Source: an uncultured Prevotella sp. (GTDB lineage Bacteria; Bacteroidota; Bacteroidia; Bacteroidales; Bacteroidaceae). From it: a DNA stretch of 25,208 nt. Positions 15,009 to 24,238 of the stretch are shown piece by piece. The stretch's first letter is position 1; every line of letters begins with the position of its first letter. The stretch spans positions 1 to 25,208 of the forward strand of contig USRA01000028.1 of the NCBI GenBank assembly GCA_900557035.1, read 5' to 3'. The notes below the pieces were generated by a model. It was not told the DNA's origin, made no database searches, and saw only the letters and a program-made list of their open reading frames with translations. The translations under genes were made by a program, and so were the position numbers.

Positions 15009-15959
15009 ATGAAAGCATTAACAAAAACAGATTTCCATTTCGATGGACAGAAGAGTGTTTACCACGGTAAAGTACGTGATGTGTATGACATTAACGATGA
15101 CATCCTCGTGATGGTCGCTACCGACAGAATCTCAGCATTCGATGTTGTTCTGCCAAAGGGTATTCCATTCAAGGGTCAGGTGCTCAATCAGATTGCAGCT
15201 AAGTTCCTGGACACAACTACAGATATCTGTCCAAACTGGAAGTTGGCTACTCCAGACCCAATGGTTACAGTAGGTTTGAAGTGCGAAGGTTTCCGCGTGG
15301 AGATGATCATCCGTTCTATCCTCACCGGTAGTGCATGGCGTGACTATCAGAAGGGCTGCCGCGAGATCTGCGGTGTGAAGCTGCCTGACGGAATGCGCGA
15401 GAACGAGCGTTTCCCTGAGCCAATCATCACCCCTACTACAAAGGCTGATGAGGGTCACGATATGAACATCTCTAAGGAAGAGATTATCGCCCAGGGTATT
15501 GTTAGTGCAGAGGATTACGCTGTAATGGAAGACTATACACGCCGCATCTTCGCCCGTGGTCAGGAAATCGCTGCCAAGCAGGGATTGATTCTCGTTGATA
15601 CCAAGTATGAGTTCGGCAAGCGCGACGGTAAGGTTTATCTCATCGACGAGATTCACACTCCAGACTCTAGCCGCTACTTCTACGCAGACGGCTACGAGGA
15701 GAAGTTCGAGAAGGGTGAGCCACAGCGCCAGCTTTCTAAGGAGTTCGTTCGCCAGTGGCTCATCGAGCACAACTTCATGAACGAGCCAGGTCAGACTATG
15801 CCAGAGATTACCGACGAGTATGCAGAGAGCGTATCCGACCGCTACATCGAGCTGTACGAGCACATCACAGGCGAGAAGTTCGACAAGGCTGCTGAGGAAG
15901 GCGACATCGCTGCACGCATCGAGAAGAACGTAAGCGAGTGGCTTGCTGCACACAAGTAA
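15009..15959 (+). CDS. purC: Phosphoribosylaminoimidazole-succinocarboxamide synthase
   Basis: Joins carboxyaminoimidazole ribotide and aspartate, using ATP, to give SAICAR in purine synthesis. The 316-residue protein has the family's '[11 protein letters not shown]' (ATP-binding start), '[13 protein letters not shown]' (38-50), '[17 protein letters not shown]' and '[15 protein letters not shown]'. Its length is that of the longer bacterial and yeast type rather than the 237-residue E. coli type. I chose ATG at 15009, 16 bp after phoH, because it gives the normal 'MKALTKTDF' start; the longer open frame overlaps phoH. It is likely co-transcribed with phoH. Confidence 0.96.
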   Translation: MKALTKTDFHFDGQKSVYHGKVRDVYDINDDILVMVATDRISAFDVVLPKGIPFKGQVLNQIAAKFLDTTTDICPNWKLATPDPMVTVGLKCEGFRVEMIIRSILTGSAWRDYQKGCREICGVKLPDGMRENERFPEPIITPTTKADEGHDMNISKEEIIAQGIVSAEDYAVMEDYTRRIFARGQEIAAKQGLILVDTKYEFGKRDGKVYLIDEIHTPDSSRYFYADGYEEKFEKGEPQRQLSKEFVRQWLIEHNFMNEPGQTMPEITDEYAESVSDRYIELYEHITGEKFDKAAEEGDIAARIEKNVSEWLAAHK

Positions 15960-16006
15960 TATATAATAAGGTATATTGCTCGACAAAAGTAAGTAATATA
16001 TAAATA

Positions 16007-16741
16007 ATGTATAAACAAGAACAGATTAAGCCCTACGAGGGCACAGGAGAAAAGGGAAAGTTGGTAGAGGAGATGTTTGATAACATCGCCCCTACCTACG
16101 ATACCCTGAACCACCGACTCTCGTGGGATATCGATAAGGGATGGCGCAAGAAGGCAATCAAGCGGCTTGCGCCCTTCTCTCCAAAGAAAATGCTCGACAT
16201 CGCCACAGGCACCGGCGACTTCGCCATCCTTGCCGCACAGATGCTGCATCCCGACAAGCTCGTGGGAGCAGATATCTCGCAGGGCATGATGGAGATAGGA
16301 AGACAGAAGGTGAAACGACTGGGACTCGACCAGGTAATCCGCTTCGACAAGGAAGACTGCCTCAACCTCTCATACGAAGACAACACCTTTGATGCGGTAA
16401 CAGCCGCCTTCGGCATCCGCAACTTCCAGAACCTGGACCGGGGACTGCGCGAAATGTGCCGAGTACTGAAGAAGGGAGGACATCTCTGCATCGTGGAACT
16501 CACCACTCCGGTCAGCTTCCCGATGAAGCAGCTGTTCCACATCTATTCGCATACCGTATTGCCTATCTACGGCAAGCTGATATCGAAAGACCAGAGTGCC
16601 TACAGCTATCTCACCAAGACCATCGAGGCATTCCCACAGGGAGAAACGATGATGGAGGTATTCAAGAAGGCTGGATTCGAAAAGGCTGAGTTCAAGAGAC
16701 TCACCTTCGGTATCTGCACCCTTTATTTCGCAACAAAATAA
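16007..16741 (+). CDS. menG: Demethylmenaquinone methyltransferase
   Basis: Methylates demethylmenaquinone with S-adenosylmethionine, the last step of menaquinone synthesis (UbiE/MenG family, also called ubiE). The 244-residue protein shows '[20 protein letters not shown]' (24-43), SAM motif I '[11 protein letters not shown]' (63-73), '[17 protein letters not shown]' and '[11 protein letters not shown]'. Bacteroidota generally use menaquinone and lack ubiquinone, so MenG is the better name. It lies 47 bp after purC and 12 bp before aroE, in line with one transcript. Confidence 0.95.
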   Translation: MYKQEQIKPYEGTGEKGKLVEEMFDNIAPTYDTLNHRLSWDIDKGWRKKAIKRLAPFSPKKMLDIATGTGDFAILAAQMLHPDKLVGADISQGMMEIGRQKVKRLGLDQVIRFDKEDCLNLSYEDNTFDAVTAAFGIRNFQNLDRGLREMCRVLKKGGHLCIVELTTPVSFPMKQLFHIYSHTVLPIYGKLISKDQSAYSYLTKTIEAFPQGETMMEVFKKAGFEKAEFKRLTFGICTLYFATK

Positions 16742-16753
16742 AACAAAGATATT

Positions 16754-17500
16754 ATGGACAAGTATGGACTCATAGGTTATCCCCTAGGACATTCGTTCTC
16801 AAAAGGCTACTTCAACGAGAAGTTTGAGAACGAGGGCATCGATGCCCAATATATCAACTTCGAGATTCCATCCATCGAGGATCTCACCGAGATTCTCGAC
16901 TCTAATCCGGAGTTAAAAGGCCTCAATGTAACCATCCCTTACAAGGAGAAGGTAATCAGTTATCTTGATCAGGTTAGCCCCGAGGCAAATGCCATCGGAG
17001 CTGTCAACGTGGTAAAAGTGGAGCATAAAGGCGACGAGACTATCCTCAAGGGATACAACAGTGATGTCATCGGTTTCACCCAGAGCATCGAACCTTTCAT
17101 CGAGTCTTGCCACAAGAAGGCATTGATTCTCGGTACTGGCGGTGCTTCAAAAGCGATTAACTACGGCTTGAAATCGCTCGGACTGGAGACTGTCTTCGTG
17201 AGTCGATACGAACGTCCTGGTACTATCCAGTACGATAAAATCACCCCTGAGGTCATCAAGGAATACAATGTCATCGTGAATTGTACTCCTGTAGGTATGT
17301 ATCCTCATGTAGATGAGTGCCCTCCACTGCCTTACGAGGCGATGGATACCCACACTCTACTCTACGACCTCATCTACAATCCCGATGAAACCCTCTTCAT
17401 GAAGAAGGGAAAAGAGCACGGAGCCACAGTAAAGAATGGTTTGGAGATGCTGCTCCTCCAGGCATTCGCCAGCTGGGATTTCTGGCATGAAGAGAAATAA
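16754..17500 (+). CDS. aroE: Shikimate dehydrogenase
   Basis: Reduces 3-dehydroshikimate to shikimate with NADPH, on the way to chorismate, aromatic amino acids and menaquinone. The 248-residue protein has 'YPLGHSFSKGYFNEKF' (shikimate-binding Ser residues), catalytic Lys64 in 'NVTIPYKEKV', Asp104 in 'KGYNSDVIGF', the nucleotide-binding loop 'GTGGASKA' (127-134) and 'NGLEMLLLQA' near the end with its conserved Gln. It is slightly short for the family (about 250-280 residues) but complete. Confidence 0.95.
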   Translation: MDKYGLIGYPLGHSFSKGYFNEKFENEGIDAQYINFEIPSIEDLTEILDSNPELKGLNVTIPYKEKVISYLDQVSPEANAIGAVNVVKVEHKGDETILKGYNSDVIGFTQSIEPFIESCHKKALILGTGGASKAINYGLKSLGLETVFVSRYERPGTIQYDKITPEVIKEYNVIVNCTPVGMYPHVDECPPLPYEAMDTHTLLYDLIYNPDETLFMKKGKEHGATVKNGLEMLLLQAFASWDFWHEEK

Positions 17501-17505
17501 ATACT

Positions 17506-17569
17506 TTATAAACGTAGATATTTACAAGAACAAATTCAGCATAGAAAACTTGAACATCTACATTTATAA
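17506..17569. repeat. Inverted repeat upstream of purM
   Basis: TTATAAACGTAGAT (17506-17519) pairs with ATCTACATTTATAA (17556-17569) at 13 of 14 positions (the last as G-T), across 36 nt. It starts just after the aroE stop and ends 47 bp before purM. It could fold in the mRNA; there is no T run, so it is not a simple terminator. Confidence 0.5.
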
Positions 17570-17616
17570 GAACGATAAGGAAATAATAAGAATCATAATT
17601 GGAGATCAATTTAGAT

Positions 17617-18783
17617 ATGAGTAACAATAGATACATGATGCGCGGTGTAAGCGCAGCAAAGGAAGATGTTCACAACGCTATCAAGAACATCGACAAGGGT
17701 ATCTTCCCACAGGCTTTCTGCAAGATTATACCTGATATCTTGGGCGGTGACCCAGAGTACTGCAACATTATGCATGCCGACGGTGCAGGTACCAAGTCTA
17801 GCTTGGCATATATGTACTGGAAGGAGACTGGCGACCTCTCTGTATGGAAGGGTATCGCTCAGGATGCTATCGTGATGAATACCGACGACCTGCTCTGCGT
17901 GGGCGCAGTAGATAACATCCTCGTTAGCTCTACCATCGGCCGTAACAAGATGCTCATCCCTGGCGAGGTGATCTCGGCTATCATCAACGGTACCGACGAT
18001 CTGCTCCACGAGATGCGCGAGATGGGTATCGGCATCTATCCTACTGGCGGTGAGACTGCCGATGTTGGCGACCTGGTTCGTACCATCATCGTTGACTCTA
18101 CCGTAACCTGCCGCATGAAGCGCAGTGACGTCATCGACAATGCCAACATCCGTCCGGGTGATGTTATCGTAGGTCTTTCTTCTACTGGTCAGGCTACTTA
18201 CGAGAAGAAGTACAACGGCGGTATGGGTAGCAACGGTTTAACTTCTGCCCGCCACGATGTATTCGCCAAGTATCTCGCAGAGAACTATCCTGAAAGCTAC
18301 GACCACGCCGTTCCTAACGAGTTGGTTTACAGTGGTAAGTATAAGTTGACCGACGAGGTTGAGGGTTCACCTATCAATGCCGGTGAGTTGGTACTCTCTC
18401 CTACCCGTACCTATGCCCCAGTAATCAAGAAGATTCTGGATGAGCTTCGCCCAGAGGTTCACGGTATGGTTCACTGCACAGGTGGTGCCCAGACCAAGGT
18501 TCTGCACTTCGTAGGCGAGAACTGCAAGGTAGTGAAGGACAACATGTTCCCAGTACCTCCACTCTTCAAGGCGATCCACGACTGCTCAGAGACCGACTGG
18601 AAGGAAATGTATCAGGTATTCAACATGGGTCACCGCATGGAGATCTACGTACGTCCTGAGGTTGCCGAGAAGGTTATCGCCATCAGCAAGAGCTTCAACA
18701 TCGATGCCCAGATTGTGGGTCACATCGAGGAAGGCAAGCGCAGCCTGACCATCAAGAGCGAATTCGGAACATTCGAATACTAA
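17617..18783 (+). CDS. purM: Phosphoribosylformylglycinamidine cyclo-ligase (AIR synthetase)
   Basis: Closes the imidazole ring of FGAM with ATP to give AIR, the fifth step of purine synthesis. At 388 residues it is longer than E. coli PurM (about 345) and matches the Bacteroidota form. Visible are 'RGVSAAKEDVHNAI', 'DGAGTKSSLAYMYW' (about 55-68), 'TGGETADVGDLVRTI', 'NGGMGSNGLTSARHDVF', 'LSPTRTYAPVI' and 'NMGHRMEIYV'. I chose the ATG at 17617 because 'MSNNRY' is the usual start; the ATG 18 bp earlier adds six residues. It begins a group with prfA (18 bp) and pyrF. Confidence 0.94.
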   Translation: MSNNRYMMRGVSAAKEDVHNAIKNIDKGIFPQAFCKIIPDILGGDPEYCNIMHADGAGTKSSLAYMYWKETGDLSVWKGIAQDAIVMNTDDLLCVGAVDNILVSSTIGRNKMLIPGEVISAIINGTDDLLHEMREMGIGIYPTGGETADVGDLVRTIIVDSTVTCRMKRSDVIDNANIRPGDVIVGLSSTGQATYEKKYNGGMGSNGLTSARHDVFAKYLAENYPESYDHAVPNELVYSGKYKLTDEVEGSPINAGELVLSPTRTYAPVIKKILDELRPEVHGMVHCTGGAQTKVLHFVGENCKVVKDNMFPVPPLFKAIHDCSETDWKEMYQVFNMGHRMEIYVRPEVAEKVIAISKSFNIDAQIVGHIEEGKRSLTIKSEFGTFEY

Positions 18784-18801
18784 AAATAGAATTTAAAATT
18801 A

Positions 18802-19911
18802 ATGGATAATAACAACATATTACAGAAGCTAGAAGGCTTAGAGAGCCGATACGAGGAAGTAAGCACCCTCATTACCGACCCAGATGTCATCGCCGACCAG
18901 CCACGCTACGTGAAGCTCACCAAGGAATGGAAAGACCTGGGTGACATCATGGACGCACGCAAGCGATACATCAACTGTCTGAACAGCATCAAGGAGGCAA
19001 AGGATATCCTCGCCAACGAAAGCGACCCTGAAATGAAGGAGATGGCTCGCGAGGAACTCAACGAGAACGAGGCTCTGCAGCCTAAGCTCGAAGAAGAAAT
19101 CAAGATTGCCCTGGTTCCTAAGGATCCAGAGGATGCCAAGAATGTACAGATGGAGATCCGTGGCGGTGCCGGTGGCGACGAGGCTGCCCTATTCGCCGGT
19201 GACCTCTTCTCTATGTATAAGAAATATTGTGAGTCTAAGGGATGGTCTGTCAGCGTGACTTCTGTCTCTGAGGGTGCTGTGGGTGGATACAAGGAAATCG
19301 ACTTCGCCGTAAGCGGAACAGATGTTTACGGTACATTGAAGTATGAGTCTGGTGTTCACCGTGTTCAGCGTGTGCCAGCTACTGAGACTCAGGGCCGTAT
19401 GCATACCTCGGCTGCTACCGTGGCTGTATTGCCAGAGGCAGACAAGTTCGAGGTGAACATCAACGAGGGCGATATCAAGTGGGATACCTTCCGAAGCTCA
19501 GGTGCCGGTGGTCAGAACGTGAACAAGGTAGAGTCTGGAGTTCGCCTCCGCTATCCTTGGAAGAACCCTAACACAGGCGAGGTAGAGGAAATCCTCATCG
19601 AGTGTACCGAGACCCGTGACCAGCCAAAGAACAAGGAGCGTGCCTTGAGCCGCCTCTATACATTCATCCACGACCGTGAGCATCAGAAGTATGTTGACGA
19701 TATCGCCAGCCGCCGTAAGAGCCTCGTCTCTACCGGTGACCGTAGTGCGAAGATTCGTACCTACAACTTCCCACAGGGTCGTGTTACCGACCACCGTATC
19801 GGTTACACCACCCACGACCTCAATGGTTTCCTGGCTGGTAACATCCAGGATATGATTGATGCCCTGACTGTGGCTGAGAATGCAGAGAAGCTGAAAGAAA
19901 CAGAATTATAA
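18802..19911 (+). CDS. prfA: Peptide chain release factor 1
   Basis: Recognises UAA and UAG stop codons in the ribosomal A site and triggers release of the finished protein. The 369-residue protein has the codon-recognition tripeptide Pro-Ala-Thr (192-194) that marks RF1 rather than RF2 (Ser-Pro-Phe), and the catalytic Gly-Gly-Gln (236-238) in '[12 protein letters not shown]', whose Gln is normally methylated by PrmC. The N-terminal 1-105 region is the helical domain 1. It sits between purM and pyrF; this order is familiar to me from other Bacteroidales. Confidence 0.97.
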   Translation: MDNNNILQKLEGLESRYEEVSTLITDPDVIADQPRYVKLTKEWKDLGDIMDARKRYINCLNSIKEAKDILANESDPEMKEMAREELNENEALQPKLEEEIKIALVPKDPEDAKNVQMEIRGGAGGDEAALFAGDLFSMYKKYCESKGWSVSVTSVSEGAVGGYKEIDFAVSGTDVYGTLKYESGVHRVQRVPATETQGRMHTSAATVAVLPEADKFEVNINEGDIKWDTFRSSGAGGQNVNKVESGVRLRYPWKNPNTGEVEEILIECTETRDQPKNKERALSRLYTFIHDREHQKYVDDIASRRKSLVSTGDRSAKIRTYNFPQGRVTDHRIGYTTHDLNGFLAGNIQDMIDALTVAENAEKLKETEL

Positions 19912-19918
19912 ACCCTTA

Positions 19919-19947
19919 TTCATCGTTCCGATAATCGGAGCGATGAA
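19919..19947 (+). promoter_or_regulatory. Stable hairpin between prfA and pyrF
   Basis: The 29-base sequence forms a 13-bp stem (TTCATCG... with ...CGATGAA, one G-T pair) and a 3-nt loop. It starts 8 bp after the prfA stop and ends 19 bp before the pyrF ATG. No T run follows, so it is not a standard terminator. It may protect or separate mRNA segments, or modulate pyrF translation. Confidence 0.6.
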
Positions 19948-19966
19948 TCATCGTAAATACCATATT

Positions 19967-20809
19967 ATGAACAGAAAAGAACTTGTAGAGCAGATTTTCG
20001 CCAAGAAGAGCTTCTTGTGCGTAGGTCTTGATACAGATATCAATAAGTTGCCTAAGTGCATCACAGAGGGTGAAGAAATCCAGGGTGCTGAAGCCGAGAT
20101 GATGTTTAAGTTCAACCAGGCTATCATCGACGCTACCGCTCCTTACTGCGTGGCTTACAAGCCAAACTTGGCTTTCTACGAGAGCCGTGGCATCGACGGT
20201 ATGATTGCCTTCGAGAATACCATCAAGTATCTCAAGAGCCACTATCCAAACCACTTCATCATCGCTGATGCCAAGCGTGGCGACATCGGTAATACTTCAA
20301 AGATGTATGCCCAGACTTTCTTCGAGGAGTACAACCTCGATTCAGTAACCGTAGCTCCTTACATGGGCGAGGATTCTGTAAAGCCATTCCTCGAGTACGA
20401 TGGCAAGTGGGTTATCCTCCTGGCTTTGACCAGCAACAAGGGTAGCCACGACTTCCAGCTCACAGAGGATAAGGAAGGCGAGCGCCTCTTCGAGAAGGTT
20501 CTGAAGAAGAGCCAGGAATGGGGCAACGATGAGAACATGATGTACGTAGTAGGTGCTACCCAGGGCCAGATGTTCGAGGACATCCGCAAGGTGGCTCCTA
20601 ACCACTTCCTCCTTGTTCCAGGCGTAGGTGCCCAGGGTGGCAGCCTCCAGGAGGTTTGCAAGTATGGCATCATCAAGGATTGCGGTCTGCTCGTCAATTC
20701 ATCTCGCGGCATCATCTACGCTAGCAATGGCGATGACTTCGCAGAGGTAGCAGGTCAGAAGGCAAAGGAATTGCAAGAAGAAATGGCAGCAGAGCTTGCC
20801 AAGCTGTAA
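19967..20809 (+). CDS. pyrF: Orotidine 5'-phosphate decarboxylase (subfamily 2)
   Basis: Decarboxylates OMP to UMP, the last step of pyrimidine synthesis. The 280-residue protein belongs to the longer subfamily 2 with '[13 protein letters not shown]' (17-29), '[13 protein letters not shown]' and the catalytic '[15 protein letters not shown]' (Asp101, Lys103, Asp106), then '[10 protein letters not shown]' and '[10 protein letters not shown]' for phosphate binding. I chose ATG at 19967 because it gives the normal '[10 protein letters not shown]' start; an ATG 24 bp earlier lies inside the hairpin. Confidence 0.96.
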   Translation: MNRKELVEQIFAKKSFLCVGLDTDINKLPKCITEGEEIQGAEAEMMFKFNQAIIDATAPYCVAYKPNLAFYESRGIDGMIAFENTIKYLKSHYPNHFIIADAKRGDIGNTSKMYAQTFFEEYNLDSVTVAPYMGEDSVKPFLEYDGKWVILLALTSNKGSHDFQLTEDKEGERLFEKVLKKSQEWGNDENMMYVVGATQGQMFEDIRKVAPNHFLLVPGVGAQGGSLQEVCKYGIIKDCGLLVNSSRGIIYASNGDDFAEVAGQKAKELQEEMAAELAKL

Positions 20810-20829
20810 TCCCCCTTCATAAAGCATCA

Positions 20830-20874
20830 TTTTAGGCGCAAAGTATCTTGAAAAAGACGCTTTGCGCCTTAAAA
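20830..20874 (+). terminator. Probable terminator hairpin after pyrF
   Basis: AGGCGCAAAG (20834-20843) pairs with CTTTGCGCCT (20860-20869); TTTT and AAAA extend the stem outward, with one unpaired T at 20870, and TCTT/AAGA extends it inward across a mismatch. The T run usual for intrinsic terminators is missing on the plus strand, so the function is likely but not certain. Confidence 0.5.
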
Positions 20875-20941
20875 ATACCTATTTATAGGCGAAAAAAGCA
20901 AAATATTACGAAAGAATGACAAGTATTTAAATCTTTTTTGT

Positions 20942-20949
20942 TATTTTTG
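20942..20949 (+). promoter_or_regulatory. -7 element of the lpx operon promoter
   Basis: TATTTTTG followed by C fits TAnnTTTG. The -33 position is not convincing. The leader to the lpxD ATG would be about 65 nt. The 213-bp gap between pyrF and lpxD otherwise holds only the hairpin after pyrF. Confidence 0.6.
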
Positions 20950-21022
20950 CAAACAGAATGTGTTTCTTAAAGAGAATCTTACCAGGAGACTCTAAGTAAA
21001 ACAAACTAGAAGATTGATAAAT

Positions 21023-22057
21023 ATGGAATTTACCGCATCGCAAATAGCCCAGTTCGTTCAGGGCCGTGTGGAAGGTGATGAGAACGCAAAAGTCAACACC
21101 TTCGCCAAAATTGAAGAAGGTAAGGAAGGCGCAATCTCGTTCCTTTCAAACCCTAAATACACTCACTTCGTGTACGACACGAAGTCTAGCATCGTGCTCA
21201 TCGATGAGACCGTGGAACTGGAACACCCAGTCAGCGCTACCCTCATCCGTGTGAAAAACGCCTACGAATGTGTGGCTAAGTTGCTTCAGATGTACGAGTC
21301 TATGAAACCAAAGAAGACTGGCATCGACCCATTGGCCTTTGTTTCTCCAAAGGCTAAGGTGGCAGAAAACGTCTATATTGGTGCTTTCGCCTATATCAGC
21401 GATGGCGCAGAGGTAGGCGAAGGTAGCCAGATTTATCCTCACGCCTACATCGGCGAGGGTGTGAAAGTGGGCAAGAATGCCCTCATCTACCCTAACGTAA
21501 CCGTTTATCACGGCTGTAAACTCGGCGATAACGTGACTCTTCATGCAGGTTGTGTCATCGGTGCTGATGGCTTCGGCTTCGCTCCGGGTCCTGATGGATA
21601 CGACAAGATTCCTCAGATTGGTATCGTTACTATCGAGGATGATGTGGAGATTGGTGCCAACACTTGCGTTGACCGTTCTACCATGGGTTCTACCTACGTT
21701 CGCAAGGGCGTGAAGCTCGACAACCTGGTTCAGATTGCCCACAACACCGACATCGGTGCCAACACCGTGATGTCTTCGCAGGTGGGTGTAGCCGGCAGTA
21801 CCAAGGTAGGCGAATGGTGTATGTTTGGCGGACAGGTGGGTCTCGCCGGTCACATCACCATCGGCGACAAGGTGTTCCTCGGAGCACAGAGCGGTGTGCC
21901 AGGCAGCCTCAAGAGCGGTCAGCAGCTCATCGGTACTCCTCCTATGGAGCAGCGTGCTTACTTCAAGTCACAGGCAATCTTCCGTCGCCTGCCTGATATG
22001 TACAAGGAACTCAACGACCTGAAGAAGCAGATTGAAGAACTGAAGAAAAACAAATAA
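21023..22057 (+). CDS. lpxD: UDP-3-O-acylglucosamine N-acyltransferase
   Basis: Transfers the second hydroxyacyl chain from ACP to the glucosamine nitrogen, the third step of lipid A synthesis. The 344-residue trimeric enzyme has an N-terminal LpxD-specific domain (1-100, 'ISFLSNPKY' at 38-46) and a left-handed parallel beta-helix of hexapeptide repeats (about 105-310) with the catalytic His240 in '[10 protein letters not shown]'. A C-terminal helix (320-344, Lys- and Glu-rich) closes it. I chose ATG at 21023; a TTG nine bases earlier is also in frame. First gene of the lpxD, lpxC-fabZ, lpxA, miaA run, with spacings of 12, 15 and -1 bp. Confidence 0.96.
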   Translation: MEFTASQIAQFVQGRVEGDENAKVNTFAKIEEGKEGAISFLSNPKYTHFVYDTKSSIVLIDETVELEHPVSATLIRVKNAYECVAKLLQMYESMKPKKTGIDPLAFVSPKAKVAENVYIGAFAYISDGAEVGEGSQIYPHAYIGEGVKVGKNALIYPNVTVYHGCKLGDNVTLHAGCVIGADGFGFAPGPDGYDKIPQIGIVTIEDDVEIGANTCVDRSTMGSTYVRKGVKLDNLVQIAHNTDIGANTVMSSQVGVAGSTKVGEWCMFGGQVGLAGHITIGDKVFLGAQSGVPGSLKSGQQLIGTPPMEQRAYFKSQAIFRRLPDMYKELNDLKKQIEELKKNK

Positions 22058-22069
22058 AACTATATAATT

Positions 22070-23452
22070 ATGTCAAAACAGAAGACACTGAAAGGTAGCT
22101 TCTCTCTTTGCGGCAAGGGATTGCACACAGGCTTGAGCCTCACCGTGACTTTCAATCCTGCACCAGAGAACACCGGTTATAAGATACAGCGCATCGACCT
22201 CGAAGGCGAGCCAATCATCCAGGCTGTGGCTGAGAACGTCGTTGAAACCCAGCGTGGCACCGTACTCGGCAAGGGCGATGTTCGCATCTCTACCATCGAG
22301 CACGGTATGTCAGCTCTCTATGCTCTCGGCATCGACAACTGCCTGATTCAGGTTAACGGTCCAGAGTTCCCTATCCTCGACGGCTCTGCATCCATGTATG
22401 TAGAGAAGATTCAGAGCGTAGGCATCCAGGAGCAGAACGCTGAGAAGGACTATTATATCATCCGTCATAAGATTGAGGTGAAGGACGACAACGGTTCTGT
22501 CATCACCATCCTTCCAGACGAGGAATTCAGCATCACGGCGATGTGTTCTTTCGAGAGTAAGTTCATCAACAGCCAGTTTGCTACCCTCGACAAGATGGAG
22601 ACCTACGTTGACGAGATTGCTTCGGCACGTACCTTCGTATTCGTTCGCGATATCATGCCATTGCTCCAGGCTAACCTCATCAAGGGTGGCGACTTGGACA
22701 ATGCCATCGTTATCTACGAGCGCCAGGTAGAGCAGGCTCTGCTCGATCAGCTCGCCGACCATCTCAAGGTGCCTCACATGGATGCCAGCAAGTTGGGTTA
22801 CATCCAGCACCGCCCTTTGCTGTGGGAGAATGAATGTACACGCCATAAGCTGCTCGACATCATCGGCGATATGGCACTCATCGGCAAACCTATCAAGGGT
22901 CGCATCATCGCTACCCGTCCTGGTCATACCGTAAACAATAAGTTCGCCCGTCTCATGCGCAAGGAGATTCGCAAGCACGAAATCCAGGCTCCTATCTACG
23001 ATCCAAACGAGGAGCCAATCATGGATAATATCCGCATCCGTCAGCTCCTGCCTCATCGCTACCCTATGCAGTTGGTAGATAAGGTTATCGCTATGGGGCC
23101 AACCAGCATCGTGGGCGTCAAGAACGTAACCAGCAACGAGCCATTCTTCACCGGTCACTTCCCAGAGGAACCGGTAATGCCAGGCGTTCTCCAGGTAGAG
23201 GCGATGGCACAGTGTGGCGGTCTGCTCGTATTGAACCAGCTGGAAGAGCCTGAGCGCTGGAGCACTTACTTCATGAAGCTTGACGATGTGAAGTTCCGCA
23301 AAAAAGTGGTTCCAGGCGATACCCTCCTCTTCCGTGTGGAGTTGCTCGCACCGGTGCGCCATGGCATCAGTTCTATGAAGGGCTACATGTTCGTAGGCGA
23401 CCAGGTGGTGGCAGAGGCTACTTTCACAGCACAGATTGTTAAGAACAAGTAA
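22070..23452 (+). CDS. lpxC-fabZ: Fused LpxC deacetylase / FabZ dehydratase
   Basis: One 460-residue protein carries two enzymes. Residues 1 to about 305 are LpxC, the zinc-dependent deacetylase that commits UDP-3-O-acyl-GlcNAc to lipid A: ligands His78 ('TIEHGMSAL'), His259 and Asp263 ('RHKLLDIIGD'), with His286 in 'RPGHTVNN'. Residues about 318-460 are FabZ, the 3-hydroxyacyl-ACP dehydratase of fatty acid synthesis: 'LLPHRYPMQLVD', catalytic His363 in 'TGHFPEEPVMPG' and Glu377 in 'QVEAMAQ'. The fusion is established in Bacteroidota and ties two enzymes that compete for the same 3-hydroxyacyl-ACP pool to equal amounts. Both active sites look intact. Confidence 0.97.
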   Translation: MSKQKTLKGSFSLCGKGLHTGLSLTVTFNPAPENTGYKIQRIDLEGEPIIQAVAENVVETQRGTVLGKGDVRISTIEHGMSALYALGIDNCLIQVNGPEFPILDGSASMYVEKIQSVGIQEQNAEKDYYIIRHKIEVKDDNGSVITILPDEEFSITAMCSFESKFINSQFATLDKMETYVDEIASARTFVFVRDIMPLLQANLIKGGDLDNAIVIYERQVEQALLDQLADHLKVPHMDASKLGYIQHRPLLWENECTRHKLLDIIGDMALIGKPIKGRIIATRPGHTVNNKFARLMRKEIRKHEIQAPIYDPNEEPIMDNIRIRQLLPHRYPMQLVDKVIAMGPTSIVGVKNVTSNEPFFTGHFPEEPVMPGVLQVEAMAQCGGLLVLNQLEEPERWSTYFMKLDDVKFRKKVVPGDTLLFRVELLAPVRHGISSMKGYMFVGDQVVAEATFTAQIVKNK

Positions 23453-23467
23453 TAATAAGATAGAAAT

Positions 23468-24238
23468 ATGAATCAGATTAGTCCATTAGCGTTTGTTCAT
23501 CCAGAGGCAAAACTCGGTGACAACAACATTATCGGTCCTTTCTGCTATATCGACAAGGACACCGTTTTGGGCAATAACAACGTATTGCAGAACAGCGTTA
23601 CCATCCACGTGGGCGCTAGTATCGGCAATAATAATGAATTCTTCCCAGGCGCCAGCATCTCTACCAAGCCTCAGGACCTGAAGTTCAAGGGCGAGCAGAC
23701 AACCTGCGAGGTGGGCGACAACAACAGCATCCGTGAGAACGTTACTATCTCTCGTGGTACAGCCTCTAAGGGCAAAACCGTAGTAGGCAGCAACAACCTC
23801 CTGATGGAGACTGTTCACGTGGCTCACGACTGTGAGCTGGGCTGCGGCCTGATTATCGGCAACTCAACCAAGTTTGCCGGCGAGGTGGTTGTAGATGACA
23901 ACGCCATCGTCAGCGCCAACGTTCTCGTTCATCAGTTCTGCCACATCGCAGGCTACGTGATGATTCAGGGCGGTTGCCGTTTCTCTCAGGATATTCCTCC
24001 TTATATCATTGCCGGCAAGGAGCCAACCCGCTATTGCAGCATCAACCTCATCGGTTTGCGTCGCCGTGGTTTCAGCAACGAAACCATCCAGAACATCCAC
24101 GAGGCTTATCGCCTGCTCTACAGCAAGGGCATCCTGAAGGAAGGTATCGAGGAAATCAAGAAGAACCTTGAGGTGACTAAGGAAATCCAGTACATCATCG
24201 ACTTCGTAGAGAGTTCTCAGCGAGGCATCATCCGATAA
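23468..24238 (+). CDS. lpxA: UDP-N-acetylglucosamine acyltransferase
   Basis: Performs the first lipid A step, moving a 3-hydroxyacyl group from ACP to the 3-OH of UDP-GlcNAc. The 256-residue protein is built of hexapeptide repeats (about 5-185, many 'IG' and 'VG' turns) and carries the catalytic His120 in '[10 protein letters not shown]', equivalent to His125 of E. coli LpxA. It has '[16 protein letters not shown]' and the C-terminal helical domain '[15 protein letters not shown]'. Its TAA stop shares its last A with the miaA ATG (TAATG), which suggests translational coupling. In the pathway LpxA acts before LpxC and LpxD, though its gene comes third. Confidence 0.97.
   Translation: MNQISPLAFVHPEAKLGDNNIIGPFCYIDKDTVLGNNNVLQNSVTIHVGASIGNNNEFFPGASISTKPQDLKFKGEQTTCEVGDNNSIRENVTISRGTASKGKTVVGSNNLLMETVHVAHDCELGCGLIIGNSTKFAGEVVVDDNAIVSANVLVHQFCHIAGYVMIQGGCRFSQDIPPYIIAGKEPTRYCSINLIGLRRRGFSNETIQNIHEAYRLLYSKGILKEGIEEIKKNLEVTKEIQYIIDFVESSQRGIIR

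Noticed and set aside
20830..20874. Riboswitch or attenuator controlling lpxD
   Set aside because: The hairpin lies upstream of the likely lpxD promoter (20942-20949), so it belongs to the end of the pyrF transcript.
22310..23362. 350-codon minus-strand open frame
   Set aside because: Antisense shadow of lpxC-fabZ; both enzymes on the plus strand are complete.
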